Positions 1 through 8,628 of a DNA stretch of 64,000 bases are shown piece after piece. This DNA comes from Pseudomonas wadenswilerensis (GTDB taxonomy: Bacteria > Pseudomonadota > Gammaproteobacteria > Pseudomonadales > Pseudomonadaceae), in contig NZ_UIDD01000010.1 of assembly GCF_900497695.1 (NCBI RefSeq), positions 1 to 64,000 on the forward strand, given 5' to 3'. The notes under the pieces are model-generated. The model had not been told where the DNA came from. It saw only the letters and a program-made list of their open reading frames with translations, and did not search any database. Position 1 is the stretch's first letter. Every line of letters starts with the position of its first letter. A program made the position numbers and the translations under genes.

Positions 1-440
<440 letters not shown>

Positions 441-599
441 AATACTGCTTGGGTTTTGAGAAAACCCTAAACTTGGCTCAGCAATCTCAAATGACTTACT
501 TTCAAATCTTTCGATTTTCGTGTAGCCACTTGTGATGCTGATAATCTTTTTGACTATCAGTCTGAACTCACAAGCACCCACACGAATTGCTTGATTCAG

Positions 600-612
600 T
601 TGTTAAAGAGCG
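600..612 (-). promoter_or_regulatory. rrn boxA antitermination element
   Basis: On the minus strand this reads CGCTCTTTAACAA, one base different from the E. coli rrn boxA TGCTCTTTAACAA. It lies downstream of all three promoters and about 160 bp ahead of the 16S start, the expected place for loading the Nus antitermination complex. Confidence 0.85.
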
Positions 613-648
613 GTTGGTTAAGAGCTTTTCGTCTCAACCGAGGCGCGC

Positions 649-676
649 ATTCTACGCTTTCCTCAGAGCCTGTCAA
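649..676 (-). promoter_or_regulatory. rrn promoter, proximal to 16S
   Basis: Minus-strand -35 TTGACA at 676-671 and -10 TAGAAT at 654-649 with a 16-bp spacer, followed by a GC-rich discriminator (GCGCGCCTC) as is typical for stringently controlled rRNA promoters. Seen directly in sequence; the transcription start is inferred. Confidence 0.85.
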
Positions 677-770
677 GCGTTTATTTTGAAGTTTTTCAGA
701 TGCTTTCGATTAAAAAGCCTTTCAACTTCAACCACTTGACTCGCTGCGATCTCTCGTCAGTGGGAGGCGA

Positions 771-798
771 ATTCTACAGCGTTTCAAACCGCTGTCAA
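771..798 (-). promoter_or_regulatory. rrn promoter, middle
   Basis: Minus-strand -35 TTGACA at 798-793 and -10 TAGAAT at 776-771 with a 16-bp spacer. Second of three tandem consensus-like promoters with the same spacer length. Confidence 0.82.
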
Positions 799-914
799 CT
801 GCCTTTTTCACCGCTGTCGATCTTTCGATCGAAGCCCTTCCGGATGACCCTGGAACCGCTAACTCTTTGAAACTCAAGTAGTTTTCAGTTCCGACTGCGC
901 CGGAAGTGGGGCGA

Positions 915-942
915 ATTATAGAGAGATTAAATCGGGCGTCAA
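915..942 (-). promoter_or_regulatory. rrn promoter, distal
   Basis: Minus-strand -35 TTGACG at 942-937 and perfect -10 TATAAT at 920-915 with a 16-bp spacer, followed by TTCGCCCC. The whole 441-1059 gap holds the rrn leader, these three promoters and the exporter's operator at 980-991; no gene is visible in it. Confidence 0.82.
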
Positions 943-979
943 GGGTTAATTTAAAAAACCCCCAATAAAAGAATAATGC

Positions 980-991
980 GCAGTATATTGC
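980..991. promoter_or_regulatory. Candidate palindromic operator upstream of rhtA-like gene
   Basis: GCAGTATATTGC is an imperfect 12-bp palindrome with one mismatch, containing a -10-like TATATT. Nearly the same site, GCAGTATACTGC (perfect palindrome), lies at 12384-12395 and GCACTATATTGC at 12355-12366, in the divergent region of the XRE-cupin regulator and another EamA exporter. The 10 bases TATATTGCTC are identical here and at 12359-12368. I infer a shared regulator; binding is not shown. Confidence 0.5.
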
Positions 992-1059
992 TCATTTTTT
1001 GGCCTTTGCGCATCATAGGCTGCTCGTGCTTCTTCTTATATAAGGAATGCCCTCCCGCA

Positions 1060-1947
1060 ATGAACAGCCACCCCCGCAGCCTGGCCGCCACCCTCTTCCC
1101 TATTGGCTTGCTGCTGATCGCCATGGCCTCAATCCAGTCCGGTGCCTCCCTGGCCAAGAGCATGTTCCCTGTCGTGGGCGCGCAAGGCACCACCACCCTG
1201 CGACTGATCTTCGCCAGCATCATCATGCTGTTGCTGCTGCGCCCCTGGCGCGCCAAGCTCAGCGCCAGCACGCTTCGCACCGTGATCATCTACGGCATGG
1301 CCCTGGGCGGGATGAACTTCCTCTTCTATATGTCGCTGCAGACCGTGCCCTTGGGGATTGCCGTAGCCCTGGAGTTCACCGGACCGCTGGCAGTTGCCCT
1401 GTATGCCTCGCGACGGGCCGTGGATTTTCTCTGGATCGGTCTTGCGGTCATTGGCTTGCTGCTGCTGATTCCGATTGGCCAGACCAGCGCCAGCATCGAC
1501 CTGGTAGGTGCCGGCTATGCACTAGGTGCCGGCGTGTGCTGGGCGCTGTACATTCTATATGGGCAGAAAGCCGGCGCCGAGAACGGTATCCAGACCGCCG
1601 CCCTGGGGGTGATGATCGCTGCCCTGTTCGTAGCGCCAATAGGCATTGTCCATGCTGGCAGCGCACTGCTTACTCCCGCACTGCTGCCTATCGCACTGGG
1701 CGTGGCCATACTCTCCACTGCCCTGCCCTACAGCCTGGAAATGGTGGCACTCACACGCATGCCTGCACGCACCTTTGGCACACTGATGAGTATCGAACCT
1801 GCGTTCGGTGCACTTTCAGGTTTGCTGTTCCTGGGTGAAGTACTGACGGTGGCGCAATGGCTGGCTATCGCTGCAATCATCACCGCTTCAGTGGGTGCCA
1901 CCCTGTCGCTGCGCAAGGAAAGCCCGGCATTGGTTGCTGCCGACTGA
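1060..1947 (+). CDS. rhtA: RhtA-like amino acid exporter (EamA/DMT family)
   Basis: Inner-membrane exporter of about ten transmembrane helices formed by two EamA repeats (roughly residues 10-135 and 145-280). The length (295 aa) equals that of E. coli RhtA, which exports threonine and homoserine. The stretch ASIQSGASLAKSMFPVVGAQ near residues 22-41 is typical of the RhtA branch. ATG 1060 is chosen because AAGGA lies upstream at 1042-1046 and the protein then begins MNSHPRS before the first helix; a longer form from 976 would cross the candidate operator at 980-991. It is divergent from the rrn operon. The substrate is inferred from family similarity only. Confidence 0.82.
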   Translation: MNSHPRSLAATLFPIGLLLIAMASIQSGASLAKSMFPVVGAQGTTTLRLIFASIIMLLLLRPWRAKLSASTLRTVIIYGMALGGMNFLFYMSLQTVPLGIAVALEFTGPLAVALYASRRAVDFLWIGLAVIGLLLLIPIGQTSASIDLVGAGYALGAGVCWALYILYGQKAGAENGIQTAALGVMIAALFVAPIGIVHAGSALLTPALLPIALGVAILSTALPYSLEMVALTRMPARTFGTLMSIEPAFGALSGLLFLGEVLTVAQWLAIAAIITASVGATLSLRKESPALVAAD

Positions 1948-2131
1948 TTTGAGAAATATTTGCATTTAAATAGACACTGGTCATTGTGCCGGGCATCCGC
2001 CATCTTTAAGCTGTAACCCAACGTCAACCTTGAAGATATCTAATTGACAAGACAGGGACGCGAACAAGCATCGGGAAGACGCAAAGGAAATTAGACACGG
2101 GCGACAGACCCGGTACGCATTAAGGACAGGA

Positions 2132-2413
2132 ATGAAACGAATTTTGCTCATCCTAGCCATTTTGGCCATCGCTGGATGTGCGGCGACGGCGAAGACTGAA
2201 GTCAAACGCGGCAAGAAGGGCCTGCATATCAATTGCTCCGGCCTTTCATCTTCCTGGGACAATTGCTACACCAAGGCTGCGGCCTCATGTGGCAGCAAGG
2301 GTTACAAAGTGATTGCCCGCTCGGGGGATGCCGACGCCGAGCCTGGTGACTACCCCTTCGGCCTCAATCCGGCCGGCTACACCAGCCGCAGCATGATCGT
2401 CATCTGCAAGTAA
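2132..2413 (+). CDS. Small putative lipoprotein, hypothetical
   Basis: A 93-aa protein with a short basic start (MKR), a hydrophobic stretch and the lipobox IAGC near residues 13-16, so it is probably lipid-anchored. The mature part is small, carries several cysteines (INCSG, DNCYT, ASCGS and a C-terminal VICK) and ends two residues after a hydrophobic patch. The cysteines could form disulfides in the periplasm. AAGGACAGG precedes the ATG closely. It stands alone and is followed by a terminator. I do not recognise a function. Confidence 0.75.
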   Translation: MKRILLILAILAIAGCAATAKTEVKRGKKGLHINCSGLSSSWDNCYTKAAASCGSKGYKVIARSGDADAEPGDYPFGLNPAGYTSRSMIVICK

Positions 2414-2424
2414 TGCATCCCACC

Positions 2425-2454
2425 AAAAAGGGCGACCCAACGGCCGCCCTTTTT
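2425..2454. terminator. Bidirectional rho-independent terminator
   Basis: AAAAAGGGCG at 2425-2434 pairs with CGCCCTTTTT at 2445-2454, with T-rich tails on both strands. It sits between the convergent lipoprotein gene (+) and aminopeptidase P gene (-). Confidence 0.85.
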
Positions 2455-2476
2455 TGCTGCTGTTCGAATACCGGGT

Positions 2477-4288
2477 TCAAATGGCTGCGGTTCGCCCCTG
2501 CAACCATTCCAGCCCAGCGCCTTCCAGCAGCGGCGCCAGGCGCTCCCTGACCTGGGCATGATAACCATTGAGCCAGTCGCGCTCTTCGCTGGTCAGCCGT
2601 TCAGGCAGCAGGCAACGGGTATCGATCGGGCACAGGGTCAGGGTTTCAAACTCGAGAAAATCGCCAAACGCGCTCGTGCCCACCTCGCGATTGAACACCA
2701 GGTTCTCGATACGTACCCCCCACTCGCCCGGGCGATAGGTACCCGGCTCGATCGACGTAATCATCCCCTCCTGCATGGCTGTCTGAGGTGCCGCCGCCGC
2801 TTGGTAGGCAATCACCTGCGGTCCTTCATGCACGTTCATGAAGTAACCGACCCCGTGCCCGGTACCATGACCATAGTCGACCTGGTCCGCCCAGATGGGC
2901 GCCCGGGCAATGGCATCGAGCAATGGCGACGGGATGCCCCGCGGAAAGCGTGCCCGCGACAAGGCAATAACCCCTTTGAGCACTCGCGTGCAGTCCTGCT
3001 TCTGAGCAGTAGTGGGGTTACCAATGGGGACCATGCGGGTAATGTCGGTGGTGCCCCCCAGGTATTGACCACCAGAGTCGATCAGCAGCAAGCCATCACC
3101 TTCGATACGGGCATGAGACTCCTCCGTGGCGCGGTAATGCGGCATGGCGCCATTGGCGTTGAAGGCAGCGATGGTCGAAAAACTCAGCGAGACAAAACCT
3201 GGACGACGCGCACGCGCGGCACTCAGCTGCTCGTCAACGGTCAGTTCGGTGATTGACTCGGCTCGCTCTTGCGCAGCTTCCAACCAGGCAAAAAACTCGC
3301 ACAGCGCCGCACCATCCTGCTCCATGGCCTTGCGAATGTGCCCAAGATCAGCTTTGCTTTTTTGCGATTTCGACAGCGTAGTCGGGTTCAGTCCTTCAAT
3401 CAGGCGCACATCCCTGTCGGTATTCGCCAGCAGGCCACTCGTCACCCGAGCAGGATCAACCAGCAATGTCTGGCCAGCTGGAATAGCCGCCAGCGCCTGG
3501 GCGACCTCTGCATAATCACGTAACGTGATGCCATCGACTTCGAGCACACTGCGCAAATGGGCATCGATCTTGTTCAAGTCCATGAACAACGTGGCTTGAT
3601 CCTGGCAGATCAAGGCAAAGGATACGAACACCGGATTATAGGAAACGTCGCTACCGCGCAGGTTGAACAACCAGGCAATGTCGTCCAGGGTGGCGATGAA
3701 ATGCCAGTCGGCACCGCGGGCGCGCAGCGTCTGGCGCAAGTTGGCCAGTTTCTGCGCGCGGCTGACCGTGGCCTCGGGCGGCAGATGCTGATACACCGGG
3801 TTGTTCGGTAGTGGCGGCCGGTCGTCCCATACCTGAGCCAGAAGATCCTTCTCAGTCAGCAATCGAACGTTGCGAGCCTTGAGGCGCTCGCCTAGCTGAC
3901 GTGCCGAGGCCAGAGCCATTACTGCTCCATCCACGGCCACTACCCCACCTTGCGGGGCCTGATCGGCCAGCCAGTCCAGCGGACCGGGCTTGCCCGGCTG
4001 CAGCTTCACCAGCTCAATGGTGCTGCCTGCCAGTTCCTTTTCCGCCTGCTCCCAGTAGCGGCTGTCAGCCCAGAGGCCGGCGAAATCGGCGGTAACGATC
4101 AAGGTACCGACCGACCCGTGAAAACCGGACAACCATTGCCTGGCCTGCCAGTACCCCGGCAGATACTCGGAAAGGTGAGGATCGGCCGACGGGACCAACA
4201 AGGCGTCGACGCCCTCACGTTGCATCACTTCACGAATACGTGCCAGGCGCGTATTCACCGCTCCCTGCGTTGAAGACTGAGTGTTCAT
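2477..4288 (-). CDS. Xaa-Pro aminopeptidase (M24B, aminopeptidase P, long form)
   Basis: Cytosolic metallopeptidase predicted to remove the N-terminal residue from peptides with proline in second position. At 603 aa it is the long, three-domain form found in eukaryotic XPNPEP1 and many proteobacteria, with two creatinase-like N-terminal domains (about 10-160 and 170-315) and a pita-bread catalytic domain (about 320-540). Metal ligands are visible: D404 and D415 in DSGGQYLGGTTD, H478 in GHGTGHG, E514 in SIEPGTY and E528 in RIENL. ATG 4288 is chosen for the preceding CAGGAG. It is followed by the convergent terminator at 2425-2454. Confidence 0.9.
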   Translation of the reverse strand: MNTQSSTQGAVNTRLARIREVMQREGVDALLVPSADPHLSEYLPGYWQARQWLSGFHGSVGTLIVTADFAGLWADSRYWEQAEKELAGSTIELVKLQPGKPGPLDWLADQAPQGGVVAVDGAVMALASARQLGERLKARNVRLLTEKDLLAQVWDDRPPLPNNPVYQHLPPEATVSRAQKLANLRQTLRARGADWHFIATLDDIAWLFNLRGSDVSYNPVFVSFALICQDQATLFMDLNKIDAHLRSVLEVDGITLRDYAEVAQALAAIPAGQTLLVDPARVTSGLLANTDRDVRLIEGLNPTTLSKSQKSKADLGHIRKAMEQDGAALCEFFAWLEAAQERAESITELTVDEQLSAARARRPGFVSLSFSTIAAFNANGAMPHYRATEESHARIEGDGLLLIDSGGQYLGGTTDITRMVPIGNPTTAQKQDCTRVLKGVIALSRARFPRGIPSPLLDAIARAPIWADQVDYGHGTGHGVGYFMNVHEGPQVIAYQAAAAPQTAMQEGMITSIEPGTYRPGEWGVRIENLVFNREVGTSAFGDFLEFETLTLCPIDTRCLLPERLTSEERDWLNGYHAQVRERLAPLLEGAGLEWLQGRTAAI

Positions 4289-4344
4289 GCTGACTCCTGC
4301 TACCACGGCATCCATTGTTCTTGGCGCAGATAATGGAACAGCCT

Positions 4345-5505
4345 TCAGCCATGGGCAACCGCCCAGAAAGGTTGCGACTGTAACGAGGTCTTTATTGCCC
4401 GCACCGCCTGGTCGATATCCTGCGCCTTGGTATAGCGACCCAGGCTCAGGCGAATGGTCTGCCTCGCGGCTTGCGGCTCAAGTCCAAGCGCCAGCAGCAC
4501 GTGAGAAGCAGCATTGGCCGCGGAGTTGCATGCGGAAGTGGAAGAAAATGCCAGCGACTGCGCAAGCTGGGAAAAGTCGGGGTGATCGGCGTTGAACGTG
4601 AGGCTGAGCGTGTGCGCGATTCGCTGCCCGGCACTGCCATTGAGGCGCACTCCCGGCAACTGCAGCAATTGATCCAGCAACCGCTGTTGCAGTTGGCGGA
4701 TGCGTGCAGTTTCTTCCACGAGCAGCGCCTGGGCCACGGCAAACGCCTCGCCCATGCCAACGATCTGGTGGGTGGCCAGGGTGCCGGAGCGCAAACCGCC
4801 CTCATGGCCACCGCCATGGATCTGCGCCTGCAACAGCGGTTTGGCGCGCTCGCCGACATACAAGGCGCCGATGCCTTTTGGACCATAAACTTTGTGCGCG
4901 GAAAAGGACATCAGGTCGACCGCCCAGCGGCCCAGGTCGATCGGTAATTTGCCCGCACCCTGGGCCGCATCCACGTGCAGCAGTGCGCCATGCTGGCGAA
5001 CCACCTCAGCCAACGCCGGGATATCGTTGACGGTCCCCAGTTCATTTTTCACCAGCATCAGCGAAACCAGGAAGGTGTCTTCACGCAGGGCACTGCGTAG
5101 CGCCTCGGGGGTGATCAGCCCTTGGTCGTCGGGCGCCAGCAAGGTCAGGGTGAAGCCGTTGTGTTCAAGCTGGCGAGCCGTGTCGAGCACTGCCTTGTGT
5201 TCGATCTGGCTGGTGATGATGTGACCACCCTGGCGCCCCTGGGCGAGGCCTTTGAGCGCCAGGTTGTTCGACTCGGTGCCCCCCGACGTCCAGATGATCT
5301 GTTCGGCTCGGGCGCCGACAAGCCCGGCGACCTGGCCCCGCGCCCGCTCCACGGCTGCCCGGGCGCTCTGCCCGTAACAGTGGGAGCTTGACGCCGGGTT
5401 GCCGAAATTACCCGAGGCGCCCAGACACTTGACCATGGCCTGGATAACTCGCTCGTCGACCGGTGTCGTGGCGGCGTAGTCGAAATACAGCGGAAGATTG
5501 TTCAT
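4345..5505 (-). CDS. Cysteine desulfurase-type class V aminotransferase (NifS/IscS-like)
   Basis: A 386-aa PLP enzyme of the NifS/IscS branch that removes sulfur from cysteine as an enzyme-bound persulfide. The PLP lysine is K205 in SFSAHKVYGPKG, H103 lies in QIEHKAVLD, and the loop with the catalytic cysteine is SSTSACNSAANA with C326. It is not beside iscU, iscA or hscA, so it is an extra, stand-alone copy rather than the isc operon enzyme; tRNA thiolation or another sulfur transfer is possible but unproven. ATG 5505 begins MNNLPLYFDYAATTP, matching the family start. The gene lies 56 bp upstream of aminopeptidase P on the same strand. Confidence 0.85.
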   Translation of the reverse strand: MNNLPLYFDYAATTPVDERVIQAMVKCLGASGNFGNPASSSHCYGQSARAAVERARGQVAGLVGARAEQIIWTSGGTESNNLALKGLAQGRQGGHIITSQIEHKAVLDTARQLEHNGFTLTLLAPDDQGLITPEALRSALREDTFLVSLMLVKNELGTVNDIPALAEVVRQHGALLHVDAAQGAGKLPIDLGRWAVDLMSFSAHKVYGPKGIGALYVGERAKPLLQAQIHGGGHEGGLRSGTLATHQIVGMGEAFAVAQALLVEETARIRQLQQRLLDQLLQLPGVRLNGSAGQRIAHTLSLTFNADHPDFSQLAQSLAFSSTSACNSAANAASHVLLALGLEPQAARQTIRLSLGRYTKAQDIDQAVRAIKTSLQSQPFWAVAHG

Positions 5506-5589
5506 GACAGCAGGCTCTCTGGTTGTCGTCGCCTTGCAAAGTAGGCGCTTCCTAAATCCATGTAGGTAAAGTGCCACGCCATATTGCAC

Positions 5590-5660
5590 CAGCCACCAAT
5601 AGAACTATAAATTATCAATTTATATATTTATATAACCAAAATACCATCCACTAATCAGCC
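5590..5660. other. AT-rich intergenic block
   Basis: The stretch holding runs such as ATTTATATATTTATAT is very AT-rich in an otherwise GC-rich region. It lies between the divergent cysteine desulfurase gene and the 34-aa miniprotein operon. It could be a promoter or a nucleoid-protein site; no clear -35/-10 pair was assigned. Confidence 0.4.
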
Positions 5661-5723
5661 CTACTGAACTTCTACCGCTTACGGACTTCACAATCAGTAC
5701 AGTCCTACCCGGGAGAAAACGCC

Positions 5724-5828
5724 ATGCCACAAGGAAGCAACGCCAGGGACGCCCGCAGCAAAGGCATCGTTGGCCACTCGAAAATGCGCAAGCACGAACT
5801 GATCGACGCACTCAAGAAAGCCTCCTGA
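5724..5828 (+). CDS. 34-aa Rho_N/SAP-like miniprotein
   Basis: A 34-codon gene starting MPQGSNARDARSK and ending KMRKHELIDALKKAS. The C-terminal part resembles the helix-extension-helix of Rho N-terminal (Rho_N/SAP-like) modules, where a KxxELxxxLK pattern binds nucleic acid. The ribosome site GGGAGA lies eight bases before the ATG, so translation is credible. It is 21 bp upstream of the DUF3182 gene on the same strand and probably cotranscribed. The protein is very basic. Function unknown; a nucleic-acid-binding role is inferred from the pattern only. Confidence 0.72.
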   Translation: MPQGSNARDARSKGIVGHSKMRKHELIDALKKAS

Positions 5829-5848
5829 ACCACGCAGAGGATCTGCCC

Positions 5849-6958
5849 ATGCTCCGATCGACCGACCGCAAGCAAGGCGTGGTGCTGCTGGACACACGTC
5901 AAAGCACACCCGAGCACGAACACAGCGTGCACCTGAAGCTCGCCCAACGGCTGGCGAAGTTGTTCCACACCGAGGTGGTTACGCCTGCCCAGCCACCAAC
6001 GGCGAAGGAGAATTTCTATTACCTGCCCACCGAAACCCTGATCGGCGCCGAGCGCTACCGGGCAATGGGTATCGCGGCGCACACCGACCTGTTTGGCGGC
6101 TTGGTCAGCCAGCCGTACATGGCGACCAAGGCCATCTCCCATCCGCTGCCCGCCGATGCGCGCTTTCCACTGGGCTGGACCGATGACTTCGCCCGCCTGG
6201 CCAGCGATGCGCTGTTGCGAGGCTATAGCGTTTTCAGCCTGGAGGATGCGATTCGTGCCGCCGGGCTGCTGCTGCGAGAGGGACCGCTGCGCCTCAAGCC
6301 CGTACGCGCAACTGCGGGCCGTGGGCAAACGGTGATCGACAGCATCAAAGGACTGGAGCAAGCGCTTGGCACCATGGACGAACAGGAACTCGCGCTCTGG
6401 GGCCTGACCCTGGAAGAGAACCTGAGCGAGGTGCAGACCTTCAGCGTCGGCCAGGTCCTGGTGGCGGGAATATTGTGCAGCTACTACGGCACCCAGCAAC
6501 TGACCCGTGACCACCAGGGCGAGGAGATCTACGGCGGTTCCGATCTGGTGCTGGTGCGCGGGGACTACGACGTATTGCTGCAGTTGGAACTCGAAGATCA
6601 GCTTCGCCTGGCCATCACCCAGGCAAGAACCTACGAGCAGGCAGCGCTGCAAGCCTTCCCCGGCTTTATCGCCTCACGGCGCAACTATGACGTCGCCCGC
6701 GGCCTGAACAGCCAGGGCAAGCTGCGCAGCGGCGTGCTCGAACAATCCTGGCGCATCGGCGGCGCCAGCAGTGCCGAGGTACTGGCATTGCAAGCTTTCG
6801 CCGACGACCCGGCTTTGAGGCGCGTGCGCGCCTCCACCCACGAAGCCTTCGACGCGCCTGAGCTGCCCGCCGATGCCACGATTTTTTATCAGGGGGACGA
6901 CAGTGAAATCGGACGAGTCTGCAAATACGCACGGATTCGCGACTATGACCATCCATAG
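5849..6958 (+). CDS. DUF3182 family protein
   Basis: A 369-aa soluble protein that I match to DUF3182, a Pseudomonas/proteobacterial family of unknown function. The layout (a substrate-like N-terminal part, then a nucleotide-handling core around RLKPVRATAGRGQTV and later acidic strands such as YGGSDLVLVRGDYD) recalls ATP-grasp ligases, but no catalytic set could be confirmed by eye. It is the middle gene of a three-gene operon, and its 3' end overlaps the start of the alpha/beta hydrolase gene. Co-occurrence with a hydrolase suggests making and trimming of a small molecule; that is inference. Confidence 0.7.
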   Translation: MLRSTDRKQGVVLLDTRQSTPEHEHSVHLKLAQRLAKLFHTEVVTPAQPPTAKENFYYLPTETLIGAERYRAMGIAAHTDLFGGLVSQPYMATKAISHPLPADARFPLGWTDDFARLASDALLRGYSVFSLEDAIRAAGLLLREGPLRLKPVRATAGRGQTVIDSIKGLEQALGTMDEQELALWGLTLEENLSEVQTFSVGQVLVAGILCSYYGTQQLTRDHQGEEIYGGSDLVLVRGDYDVLLQLELEDQLRLAITQARTYEQAALQAFPGFIASRRNYDVARGLNSQGKLRSGVLEQSWRIGGASSAEVLALQAFADDPALRRVRASTHEAFDAPELPADATIFYQGDDSEIGRVCKYARIRDYDHP

Positions 6959-7715
6959 CGAAGGGATCGAGATTCCGGTTGATGGCGAAAGTATTGCCGG
7001 GACCATTGTCAGCCCCGGTGCCAAGGTTCCCGGAATCCTCTTTGTTCATGGCTGGGGTGGGAGCCAGCAGCGTGACCTGGCCAGGGCCAAGCAGATCACC
7101 GGCCTGGGATGCGTATGCATGACCTTCGACCTGCGTGGCCACGAGAAGACCGAAAGCCAGCGCCTGAGCGTTACCCGCGAGCAGAACCTGGCCGACCTGG
7201 TCGCCGCCTACGACCGGCTGGTCAGTCACCCGGCGGTCGACACCAGCGCCATTGCCCTGATCGGCAGCAGCTACGGCGGCTACCTGGCGACGCTGCTGAC
7301 AGCGTTGCGACCGGTCAAATGGCTGGCGTTACGGGTGCCGGCGCTGTACTGGGACGATGAATGGAACCTGCCCAAGCAAGCGCTCGACCGTCAACGCCTG
7401 ACCGACTACCGTCAACGCCCCCTCGGCCCGGGGGACAACCGGGCACTGGGCGCCTGCGCCGAGTTTGCCGGTGACGTGCTGCTGGTTGAGTCGGAGCAGG
7501 ATGACTTCGTGCCGCACAGTACCTTGATGAGCTATCGCTCGGCTTTCGTCAGCGCCCATTCGCTGACCCACAGAATCGTTGACGGCGCCGATCATGCGCT
7601 GTCCAGTGACCGCTGCCAGAAAGCCTACAGCTCCATTCTCAGTGCCTGGATCAGTGAAATGGTCATCGGCGCACGGCTTGACCGCTACCCGCACCATTCA
7701 CCCTGGTATTCCTGA
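6903..7715 (+). CDS. Alpha/beta hydrolase, operon partner of DUF3182
   Basis: Serine hydrolase of the alpha/beta fold. The oxyanion-loop HGWGG and the nucleophile elbow GSSYGG (serine near residue 123 from this start) are clear, and GADHAL near the C-terminus carries the likely catalytic histidine. Two starts are possible: GTG 6903, preceded by AGGGGGA at good spacing, and ATG 6945, which lacks a Shine-Dalgarno but starts MTIHSEGIEIPVDG. I chose GTG; both overlap the DUF3182 gene, implying coupled translation. The 3' end overlaps the convergent monooxygenase gene by 18 bp. Substrate unknown. Confidence 0.78.
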   Translation: MKSDESANTHGFATMTIHSEGIEIPVDGESIAGTIVSPGAKVPGILFVHGWGGSQQRDLARAKQITGLGCVCMTFDLRGHEKTESQRLSVTREQNLADLVAAYDRLVSHPAVDTSAIALIGSSYGGYLATLLTALRPVKWLALRVPALYWDDEWNLPKQALDRQRLTDYRQRPLGPGDNRALGACAEFAGDVLLVESEQDDFVPHSTLMSYRSAFVSAHSLTHRIVDGADHALSSDRCQKAYSSILSAWISEMVIGARLDRYPHHSPWYS

Positions 7716-8075
7716 GGTCATCGGCAACTGGCAGTGCAGCCCGTGCTCCGCCGTCCGGGCCAGGCTGCTGAGCGTCTGGAAGGTGTTGAAGTTCACGCCC
7801 CTGGCCTGATGCTGACGAATCAGCTGCAGGAACGGCTCCTGCTCGAAGCTGCTGACAGCCGCCTCCCAGGCCGCCCGCGATTGCCATTGCAAATACTGCA
7901 AGACCCGACTGCCATCGTCGCTGGCCTGGATGCTGGCTGCGACCAGACCATTGTGCTGCTCGGCCAGGTGCTCGCTGCGCGCCACCAGCGCCTGGGCCAG
8001 CGCGCGTTGCCGGGCTGGCGCGACTTCGAACTCGATCATCTGGGTAAAACACAGGCTGTTGTCTGAAACCAGCAT
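7698..8075 (-). CDS. Antibiotic biosynthesis monooxygenase (ABM) domain protein
   Basis: A protein of about 125 aa with a ferredoxin-like ABM fold: MIEFEVAPARQRALAQALV at the first strand and helix, and LQYLQWQSRAAWEAAVSS in the middle. Such proteins oxidise quinols or other small aromatics without cofactor. It is divergent from soxR across a near-perfect SoxR box. From memory, P. aeruginosa has a similar SoxR-linked neighbour (PA2274), so redox-cycling compounds are the expected inducers. The second ATG (8075) is preferred over 8081 because AGGGAG then stands eight bases upstream. Confidence 0.8.
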   Translation of the reverse strand: MLVSDNSLCFTQMIEFEVAPARQRALAQALVARSEHLAEQHNGLVAASIQASDDGSRVLQYLQWQSRAAWEAAVSSFEQEPFLQLIRQHQARGVNFNTFQTLSSLARTAEHGLHCQLPMTSGIPG

Positions 8076-8128
8076 GAACATGCTCCCTCTGCCATTGCAC
8101 TTGCGGTGTGATGGCTGGCAGGGTAAAA

Positions 8129-8146
8129 CCTCAAGTTAACTAGAGG
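8129..8146. promoter_or_regulatory. SoxR operator (SoxR box)
   Basis: CCTCAAGTTAACTAGAGG is an 18-bp dyad differing at one position from the E. coli SoxR site CCTCAAGTTAACTTGAGG. It lies in the divergent region between the ABM monooxygenase gene and soxR, where oxidised SoxR would activate the monooxygenase promoter through DNA distortion and may also autoregulate. Confidence 0.9.
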
Positions 8147-8163
8147 TCAAGAGATATTGTGTC

Positions 8164-8628
8164 ATGTCCGATTCAGCTCAGAGCGTACTCAGCGTGGGTC
8201 AGTTGGCGGCGCGCAGCGGCGTAGCCGTGACCGCGCTGCACTTCTACGAGAGCAAGGGTTTGATCCACAGCACCCGCAGCGCCGGCAACCAGCGCCGCTA
8301 CCCACGCGACACGCTGCGGCGGGTGGCAGTGATCAAGATGGCGCAACGCCTGGGGATTCCCCTGGCAACCATTCATGCCGCGCTGCAGACGCTACCGGTA
8401 GGTCGTGCACCCAGCGTGAAGGATTGGCAACGGCTGTCAGAGCAATGGCGCCAGGACCTGACCCGGCGCATCGATAAACTCTTGGTATTGCGTGACCAGC
8501 TCGACAGCTGTATCGGTTGTGGTTGCATGTCGCTGCAAAGCTGCCCGTTGCGCAACTGTGATGATCAACTCGGCGAGCAGGGCCCGGGCCCGCAATTGCT
8601 CGAGCCCGGCCCCGAATACCACGACTAG
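8164..8628 (+). CDS. soxR: Redox-sensitive MerR-type activator SoxR
   Basis: A 154-aa MerR-family regulator. The N-terminal winged helix (about residues 8-75) is followed by a dimerisation helix and the [2Fe-2S] motif with C116, C119, C121 and C127 (CIGCGCMSLQSC), matching SoxR rather than other MerR proteins. In pseudomonads SoxR senses redox-active molecules such as phenazines and quinones rather than controlling soxS. ATG 8164 is close to the operator at 8129-8146. The gene ends in a 4-bp overlap (CTAG) with the convergent FAD-dependent protein gene. Confidence 0.95.
   Translation: MSDSAQSVLSVGQLAARSGVAVTALHFYESKGLIHSTRSAGNQRRYPRDTLRRVAVIKMAQRLGIPLATIHAALQTLPVGRAPSVKDWQRLSEQWRQDLTRRIDKLLVLRDQLDSCIGCGCMSLQSCPLRNCDDQLGEQGPGPQLLEPGPEYHD

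Noticed and set aside
441..1059. Small frames in the rrn leader and promoter region as genes.
   Set aside because: They overlap the promoters, boxA and the 16S start and lack ribosome sites.
5849..7715. Possible N-acetylglutaminylglutamine amide (NAGGN) osmolyte operon because of an ATP-grasp-like protein plus a hydrolase.
   Set aside because: No asparagine-synthase-like or M42 peptidase gene lies nearby, and DUF3182 was not matched to the Ngg enzymes.
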